64,000 bases of DNA, taken from NCBI RefSeq assembly GCF_023502325.1, contig NZ_JAMFLZ010000009.1, positions 74,512-138,511 on the forward strand. Reading direction: 5' to 3'. This document shows positions 57,992-64,000 of the stretch, in pieces. Below the pieces are notes generated by a model. The model was not told where the DNA came from, did not search any database, and was given only the letters and a program-made list of their open reading frames with translations. This DNA comes from Wocania_A spongiicola. GTDB lineage: Bacteria > Bacteroidota > Bacteroidia > Flavobacteriales > Flavobacteriaceae. The stretch's first letter is position 1. The number at the start of each line of letters is the position of its first letter. The position numbers and the translations under genes are program-made.

Positions 57992-60900
57992 ATGAAAAAT
58001 AATTACGCTTCACAAAAAAATATCTTTTTTAGCTTTAAAAAACACTTTCTACTATTTTGTATTGTGCTTGTTGGGTTTTCTATTTCTGTAAACGCGCAGA
58101 ATACGGATGGCGATAATGTAGATGATATTATGGACTTAGATGCCGATAACGATGGTATTGTAAACCCTGTAGAAGGTGGGCAGTATTGTATACCGGTATC
58201 AAGCAATTTATTTTCGTTTAATAACACGAGATTCGATGCAAATGGACAGACAAGCTCTCTTCCAATTGATGAACGTTTAAATGATACACAGACATTACCA
58301 TTAAAAGGTTTTTCATATAATACATTTGATTTTGATGTTACGCTAACAGGAACTACCACTTGGGGAACAGGGATTGAAGGTGGTTTACAAATTAGATATG
58401 ATAATAGTGGAAGTGGTGTTGTTGGAAATTTTATTTATCTCCAAGTAACAAATACTTCACCAGATAATTATGCAGACTATACAATTACTTTTCAAGATGT
58501 TGTTAGTAATTTTAATTTTGTTCCTGTTGGTATAGATAATGGAGACATTTTTGAAGTAACGGCCTACAATGGAGCGTCTCAAATTTTAAATACGGATATT
58601 GTTTTTTCCGAGTTTAGCCCACGTGCAGGATCAAACTGGACAATTACCAATAATATAGTAACAGGTAATAATTCTAGTGAAGGTGCAAACACAAATAATA
58701 ACGAACTTGAAAATTTATTTACAACAACAATCAATGTACCAATTACACAAGTTGTAATTAGAGTATATAAAGGCACAAATGATAACCCTGACCCTGTAAG
58801 CATTGGTCTTACCGCTATTAGCTATTGTACTTATGGATCAACGTTTAGAGATACAGATGACGATTCAATCCCAGATTATTTAGACTTAGATTCTGATAAT
58901 GACGGTATTTATGATGTTGTTGAAGCTGGACACAGTCTAGCTTATACAGATGGTAGATTAGATGGTGGGACAAGTTTGGTAAGTGGGATATCTAGGGCTG
59001 TTTTAAGTACTAGCAAGAATTATGTACTAGACGAAAATTTAAAAGTTAAGAATACTGACAATCCTGGCGCTTTTTCTGATGTATATCCAGATTACATAGA
59101 CTTAGATTCTGATGGCGATGGCTGTTCAGATGCCAATGAGGCTTACACAGATGCTACATTGGCAGAGACCAATCAGCAGTATGGTCAAGAGAATGATGGT
59201 ATTGCAACAGTAAATGAAAATGGGATTGTTTCGGCAGCTGCATATACTGAGCCCGGAAATGCAGATAGCAGCTCTGGTAATGCCGTACAAGATTATATTC
59301 AATTTAGCGGGTATACCATAAACGCAATGGTTCCATCAAATATTACAGTAGCTCCAACAAATAATGTTGTAATAACTGCCACAATCAACACTGACTTTCC
59401 AGATCAAGAAGTTACCCATCAATGGCAAGTACAAGTTGGTAGTATTGGTGGCTGGAATAATATTGTAAATGGAGGTTTCTATAGCAACGCTACAACACCA
59501 AATTTAGGAATTTCTCTTGATTATACACTAAAAGGAAATTCGTATCGTATTGTGGTTTCACCCCTATCGAATGTGTGTGTTGATAATGTGGTGTCTGGTT
59601 CTACTTTATTAAATGTTTTTTTTCCAATAGCAACAAACGATAATGCAGGTATTTTTTTACCAGATACCGCAAGTACACCGTTTAATGTAACCCTAAACGA
59701 TACCACTGGAGATACGCCAGACCCTAGTACCGTTGAATTTACAACTACTGGTTCAGGTGGTGTATTAAGTAACAGTAATAAAACATTAGCAGTAGCAAAT
59801 GAAGGAGTTTGGACATTTAATAATATAGGAGAGGTTGTATTTACACCTTATGCATCATATATAGACACACCAACAGCACCAACCTACATTGTTAAAGATG
59901 CTCAAGGGCATGCGTCTAACGAGGCTACAATTACATTAAGTAATGCGTACCCTATGGCAACAAATGATTTAAGTTCTACCTATATTAATACGCCCGTTAC
60001 AGTTAATTTACTAGCAAACGATAGTAACCCAACTAACGGAACATTAACAATAACCACAATTAGTACAACAACAAATGGTGGTAGTATTGTTAATAATAAT
60101 GATGGTACAATTACTTATAACCCACCAACTGAAACCACAGATGTTTTAGACTCCTTTACCTATACCATATGTAACGATACACCAATAAATTCCTTTTGTG
60201 ATACAGCAACAGTATCCATAAGTGTTTATGGTAATTTAACTTCTGATACGGATAATGATGAGGTTTTAGACTATTTAGATTTAGATGATGACAATGATGG
60301 TATTTTAGATGCTGATGAAGTGAATTGTTTGAGACCAGTATTTTCTACAACAGAATTGTTTAGTCCTAATACTAGTAAGTCTTTCAGATCTGATAATCCT
60401 TCTGCCGAGTTTAATAGTAGTAGTGACTCTCAATTTTCTTCAACTGAAACTACTGGCGCCGGGTCAATTCAATTAAGAAGTGTTCGTGGCTACAATTACG
60501 GACCAGGAAAAAAAACATCTATAACTTTCAATGATAGAGTTAACTCGGGTCAATTTATAATAACCTCAAATTATTCTGAATACACAAACTTAGTTAATCA
60601 CTATGCTGCCTCTTCTGAGTTGCTATTAGAAGGAATTAGAGATAGGGCATTTAACTTTAAAATTAATGTAAAAAAAACAGGTTCCGTAAATTCACTAAGC
60701 GCTTCAAGTTTAATTGTAAGGTATTTTAATGGATCTTCATGGAGAACACTTGCGGGTACAGATGAAGGACCCGATGTTATATATTCTGTTGGTACTGCAG
60801 CTAATCCTAAATCCATTTCTGTTAAAACTGTAAATAATGATTTAATTTCTTTTGTTCATTTTAGAAAAATTAAATTGAATTTCCCTAGTACTGCTATTAC

Positions 60901-63900
60901 CTTTAGTTTGAATAGGACTTTGAATATATGTGGTGATACAGATAATGATGGCATTCCAAACAGTTTAGATATAGATTCAGACAATGATGGTATTTATGAT
61001 GCGGTAGAAGCTGGGCATAATCAAAATCATATAAATGGCCAATTATCAGATGGAGTTAATAGTAATGGTATTCCTACTTTGGTAACCGCTACACTAACCA
61101 CGGTAAATTACGCTATTGCAAATACCGATACCGATTTAATACCAGATTATTTGGATGATGATTCAGATGCTGATGGCTGTTCTGATAGCAATGAAACTTA
61201 TACAGACTCTGGTTTAGCAGAGTTGGAAGAGCAATATAATCAAACAAACGGTGAGGTAGCACCAATAAATGCAATAAATGGGAGTGTTTTGGCTGCTAAT
61301 TACTCAACCCCCGCCGATTTAGACATCAATGGAACCCCAGATTTTATTCAAAAAGGAGCCGCTACAGTTATTGATACAGAACCAGCAGATGCCACTATAA
61401 CCTTTCCAGCCAATGCTACGTTTTCAGTAGCCGTTTCTACAAATACAACCACACCAGTAAACTACCAATGGCAGAAATCTAGCAATGAAACAGGCCCATT
61501 TGTAAATATTTTTGATGATACTGTATATAGCAATACAGACACATCCTCCTTAACGGTGAATGCTGTTGATAATTCCTTGCATGGTACATATTATCGCGTA
61601 ATTGTTTCAAGTCCAACTTTAGTTTGCGAAGCGTCTGTTAATTCAACTCCTGCTCTACTTACTGTTTTTACACCAATAGCAGCAACTGATGATAGTTATG
61701 ATGTTCAAGAAGGTGTTACAACAACAACACCATCGGTATTTGAAAATGATGTTTTTTATACCACAATCCCATCCAGTGCATCGGTTACCATTAGTCAAAC
61801 AAATGCAGTAATATCGGGAATCACATTAAATAATGATGGAACTATTACAGTTGAAAACTCCTTAGCACCAGGAGAGTATACCCTAAACTATGAGTTTTGT
61901 GAAATAGATTTACCAAATTGTGATAATGCTATGGTAACAATTAATGTAGATCAGGCTCCAGTGGCAACAGATGATGAAAGTTTGGCCAATACAGTAGGAG
62001 ATAATGTAGAGGTAGATGTACTAATAAATGATATAACAGGAGATCTCGTAATGGCTTCAACAGTAAGTTTAGTTGATCCTGGCACTGCCATAAATGTTAT
62101 TAAAGATGTAAACGAAGATATTATAAGTTTTGAAATTTCAGGAGAAGGCACTTGGAGCGTTAATAACACAAACGGCAATATTACATTTATGCCCTTAACA
62201 ACATTTAATGACGACCCAACACCTGTACAATACAATGTAGAAGATACCAGTGGTATTCCATCTAATAATGCCTCAATTACGATTGATTATGTTCCTATAG
62301 CTACCGCCGATTTAAGTAGTAATAATATTACCTTAAAAGTAGCTAGGTTGAGCGTACTTGAAAACGATATTACAGGAGATATTATAGACCCATCAACCTT
62401 AGTGATTGATCCAACCGATATTGATGGAGATACAAATCCCTTAACCCTAGTAGTTGCAAACGAAGGTGTGTGGAGAGTTATAAGTACTGGTAACATAATT
62501 TTTAAACCATGTAAAGGTGATAGTGATGATGTTTTATTTGATTGTACCGGACCAGTAGCATTTACGGCAAACCCAACTCCCATTAGCTATACAGTTGATG
62601 ACGACGAAGGAAATTCTACAAGTGCCCAGTTAACAGTTACATATACTCCCAGACCACCAGTAGCTATAAATGATGAACTCAGAGGTATTCCAGTAGGAGT
62701 TAAAGGAATATTAGAAGTTGTGGATAGACCAGGTCAAGATGAAGACCCAGATGGAGCTTTAGATTTAACTACTTTTCAAATTATTGGTACAACCCAACCT
62801 TTTATGAATTTTATTGAAGCAGGAAGAGGAACTTGGTCAATTACTAATTCATTAGGTGGCATAACTGTTACTTTTACTCCAAATTCAGGTTTTGAAGGAG
62901 ACCCGACACCAATTAGGTATACCATAAAAGACAATGATGGTAATGTCTCTAATGAAGCACTAATTACCTTTGATTATTTAGGGGTTGCAAATAATGATTT
63001 AAGCTCTTCAAATACCCCAAATATGGCGGTAACAATAGACCCATTGGCTGATAATGGGTATGGAACAGATCAAGGGAATGGTGATATAGGATTAGACCCT
63101 ACTACGGTTAGTTTAATAAAACCCACAGGTGCAACTAGTGAAATTATAGATATAAATGGAGATGTAACAAGTTTTAATGTGCCAAATGAAGGGAATTGGA
63201 GTGTTGATGGAGTAACAGGATTTATAACCTTTACACCTTTGTCATCATTTAATGATGATCCAACACCAGTGCAATACAATGTTGAAGACAGGTTCGCTGG
63301 AAAGGCCAATGTACAATCTAATGATGCTACAATAACTATAGATTATGTGCCAATAGCAGCAGATGATACAAGTACTAACAATGAAAATGGTGCTTCGGTA
63401 ACGGTAAATGTGGTAACAAACGATATTGATGGAGATACTGTAATACCTAGATCATTGGTTATTGATCCAACAGATTCAGACACTGATGGAAACCCACTAA
63501 CTTTAGTAGTTTCTGACGAAGGGACATGGACTGCGGTGCCCGATGATGGAGAAATAACATTTACACCAGAAATTGGATTTACTGAAGACCCAAGGCCTAT
63601 TACATATACGATAGAAGATTTTGAAGGTAACTCAATTACAGCAACACTGACTATTTTGTACACATCATCTGTGATTAATGGCGACACTCCAACTGCAGTA
63701 AATGATGCACCCGTCAATGTCTTAGAGAATAGTGGAACAACTAATATAAATGTATTACTGAATGATGATTTTGGAGTTGATGGTCCGAACGTTGGAAGCA
63801 TTATAGTAACACCTATTTCAGTATCTGTTGGAACAGCAGTATTAAATAATGGTGGAACAGGAAATGATCCAACTGATGATACAATTGACTTTACTCCCGC

Positions 63901-64000
63901 ATTAAATTATAATGGTTTAGTGGTAATAAATTATACCATTACAGATTCAAATGGAGATACTTCACAAGCTTCGGTAATATTTAATGTTTTAGGCATCACA
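57992..64000 (+). CDS. Giant secreted adhesin-like protein (5' part, runs off window)
   Basis: Open for 2003 codons to the end of the window. Signal peptide ends near A35 (VLVGFSISVNA). Six thrombospondin-type-3-like calcium sites (DTDNDGIP and DLDSDNDGIYD patterns) lie at about residues 37-65, 286-310, 366-385, 751-775, 982-1010 and 1045-1070. They alternate with jelly-roll-like regions. From residue 545 on, about nine modules of 95-120 aa follow, many with GxW...FTP...PTPxxYxVxDxxG, the pattern of CshA-type fibril repeats, and the last resembles a cadherin/tandem-95 module. The full protein is likely much longer and may end in a T9SS or gliding-type C-terminal domain, not seen here. A role in attachment or gliding is inferred. 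Opposite-strand frames of 60-150 codons inside it are shadows. Confidence 0.85.
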   Translation, partial: MKNNYASQKNIFFSFKKHFLLFCIVLVGFSISVNAQNTDGDNVDDIMDLDADNDGIVNPVEGGQYCIPVSSNLFSFNNTRFDANGQTSSLPIDERLNDTQTLPLKGFSYNTFDFDVTLTGTTTWGTGIEGGLQIRYDNSGSGVVGNFIYLQVTNTSPDNYADYTITFQDVVSNFNFVPVGIDNGDIFEVTAYNGASQILNTDIVFSEFSPRAGSNWTITNNIVTGNNSSEGANTNNNELENLFTTTINVPITQVVIRVYKGTNDNPDPVSIGLTAISYCTYGSTFRDTDDDSIPDYLDLDSDNDGIYDVVEAGHSLAYTDGRLDGGTSLVSGISRAVLSTSKNYVLDENLKVKNTDNPGAFSDVYPDYIDLDSDGDGCSDANEAYTDATLAETNQQYGQENDGIATVNENGIVSAAAYTEPGNADSSSGNAVQDYIQFSGYTINAMVPSNITVAPTNNVVITATINTDFPDQEVTHQWQVQVGSIGGWNNIVNGGFYSNATTPNLGISLDYTLKGNSYRIVVSPLSNVCVDNVVSGSTLLNVFFPIATNDNAGIFLPDTASTPFNVTLNDTTGDTPDPSTVEFTTTGSGGVLSNSNKTLAVANEGVWTFNNIGEVVFTPYASYIDTPTAPTYIVKDAQGHASNEATITLSNAYPMATNDLSSTYINTPVTVNLLANDSNPTNGTLTITTISTTTNGGSIVNNNDGTITYNPPTETTDVLDSFTYTICNDTPINSFCDTATVSISVYGNLTSDTDNDEVLDYLDLDDDNDGILDADEVNCLRPVFSTTELFSPNTSKSFRSDNPSAEFNSSSDSQFSSTETTGAGSIQLRSVRGYNYGPGKKTSITFNDRVNSGQFIITSNYSEYTNLVNHYAASSELLLEGIRDRAFNFKINVKKTGSVNSLSASSLIVRYFNGSSWRTLAGTDEGPDVIYSVGTAANPKSISVKTVNNDLISFVHFRKIKLNFPSTAITFSLNRTLNICGDTDNDGIPNSLDIDSDNDGIYDAVEAGHNQNHINGQLSDGVNSNGIPTLVTATLTTVNYAIANTDTDLIPDYLDDDSDADGCSDSNETYTDSGLAELEEQYNQTNGEVAPINAINGSVLAANYSTPADLDINGTPDFIQKGAATVIDTEPADATITFPANATFSVAVSTNTTTPVNYQWQKSSNETGPFVNIFDDTVYSNTDTSSLTVNAVDNSLHGTYYRVIVSSPTLVCEASVNSTPALLTVFTPIAATDDSYDVQEGVTTTTPSVFENDVFYTTIPSSASVTISQTNAVISGITLNNDGTITVENSLAPGEYTLNYEFCEIDLPNCDNAMVTINVDQAPVATDDESLANTVGDNVEVDVLINDITGDLVMASTVSLVDPGTAINVIKDVNEDIISFEISGEGTWSVNNTNGNITFMPLTTFNDDPTPVQYNVEDTSGIPSNNASITIDYVPIATADLSSNNITLKVARLSVLENDITGDIIDPSTLVIDPTDIDGDTNPLTLVVANEGVWRVISTGNIIFKPCKGDSDDVLFDCTGPVAFTANPTPISYTVDDDEGNSTSAQLTVTYTPRPPVAINDELRGIPVGVKGILEVVDRPGQDEDPDGALDLTTFQIIGTTQPFMNFIEAGRGTWSITNSLGGITVTFTPNSGFEGDPTPIRYTIKDNDGNVSNEALITFDYLGVANNDLSSSNTPNMAVTIDPLADNGYGTDQGNGDIGLDPTTVSLIKPTGATSEIIDINGDVTSFNVPNEGNWSVDGVTGFITFTPLSSFNDDPTPVQYNVEDRFAGKANVQSNDATITIDYVPIAADDTSTNNENGASVTVNVVTNDIDGDTVIPRSLVIDPTDSDTDGNPLTLVVSDEGTWTAVPDDGEITFTPEIGFTEDPRPITYTIEDFEGNSITATLTILYTSSVINGDTPTAVNDAPVNVLENSGTTNINVLLNDDFGVDGPNVGSIIVTPISVSVGTAVLNNGGTGNDPTDDTIDFTPALNYNGLVVINYTITDSNGDTSQASVIFNVLGIT
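61954..63670 (+). repeat. Higher-order DNA duplication inside the adhesin gene
   Basis: Segments 62209-62290 and 63252-63345 agree closely (for instance CAATACAATGT, then TAGATTATGT-type ends) at a spacing of about 1044 bases. Segments 62401-62470 and 63457-63525 also match (ATTGATCCAAC) at about 1056 bases. A unit of roughly 1.05 kb, about 350 aa or three modules, was duplicated. Confidence 0.65.

Noticed and set aside
58003..63801. Several 60-150 codon frames on the minus strand opposite the adhesin
   Set aside because: The plus-strand frame is open for 2003 codons with a signal peptide and repeats. The opposite frames are Ser/Val/Thr-rich by-products of its codon use.

Overview
The window is an A+T-rich chromosomal segment from a member of the Bacteroidota, most likely a marine-type Flavobacteriaceae. 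This rests on four observations: TAnnTTTG-type -7 promoter boxes; a near absence of Shine-Dalgarno (SD) sequences except at rpsU and typA; a tmRNA encoding the tag GENNYALAA; and family content such as DUF2851, DUF1287, an XrtK/MSEP-CTERM pair and secreted proteins with thrombospondin-type-3 repeats. No insertion sequence, prophage or CRISPR array was found.

Layout. 1-5.4 kb (minus strand) is the classic translation/transcription block. Read in the direction of transcription it runs tRNA-Thr(UGU), tRNA-Tyr, tRNA-Gly, tRNA-Thr(GGU), tuf, tRNA-Trp, secE, nusG, rplK, rplA, rplJ, rplL, rpoB (5' part only). Upstream are hpf, a XerC/D recombinase and rpsU. 7-30.6 kb is mixed housekeeping: an acyl-CoA dehydrogenase, a helix-hairpin-helix protein, an AGCS sodium:amino-acid symporter, a 2TM potassium channel with RCK domain, a two-domain PLP/CBS enzyme, a LolC/E-like permease, a NamZ-type muramidase, a sterol-desaturase-family hydroxylase, an amidohydrolase, and a three-gene envelope operon (1013-aa TPR protein, outer-membrane barrel, DUF1287 protein). 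After ftsE, 31.5-41.1 kb is a surface-polysaccharide cluster with two glycosyltransferases, two tandem Wzx-type flippases, two sulfatase-fold membrane enzymes and a NoeA-like methyltransferase. typA and kdsA follow.

44.7-57.2 kb is accessory-flavoured. A winged-helix regulator lies between a six-TM membrane protein and creD, and both of those genes carry the same inverted repeat (ACTTTG-N5-CAAAGT) just before the start, which is a candidate operator. Next is a tight operon of small membrane proteins, exosortase K and its MSEP-CTERM target. A Lys1-like dehydrogenase overlaps that target convergently. ssrA (tmRNA) follows, then a candidate lipoprotein polymorphic toxin with a probable immunity gene. 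The last 6 kb is the start of a giant secreted adhesin-like protein (more than 2000 aa, running off the window) made of calcium-binding repeats and CshA/cadherin-like modules.

The most notable unexplained element is a roughly 100-bp structured repeat present twice (48148-48252 plus, 54180-54276 minus). The copies share two core blocks but have unrelated hairpin arms that still pair, the pattern expected of a structured RNA or a folded mobile element. One copy sits between a candidate ssrA promoter and ssrA itself. Other regulatory curiosities are a complete intrinsic terminator inside the first codons of the helix-hairpin-helix gene and a tRNA-operon promoter that abuts the hpf terminator.
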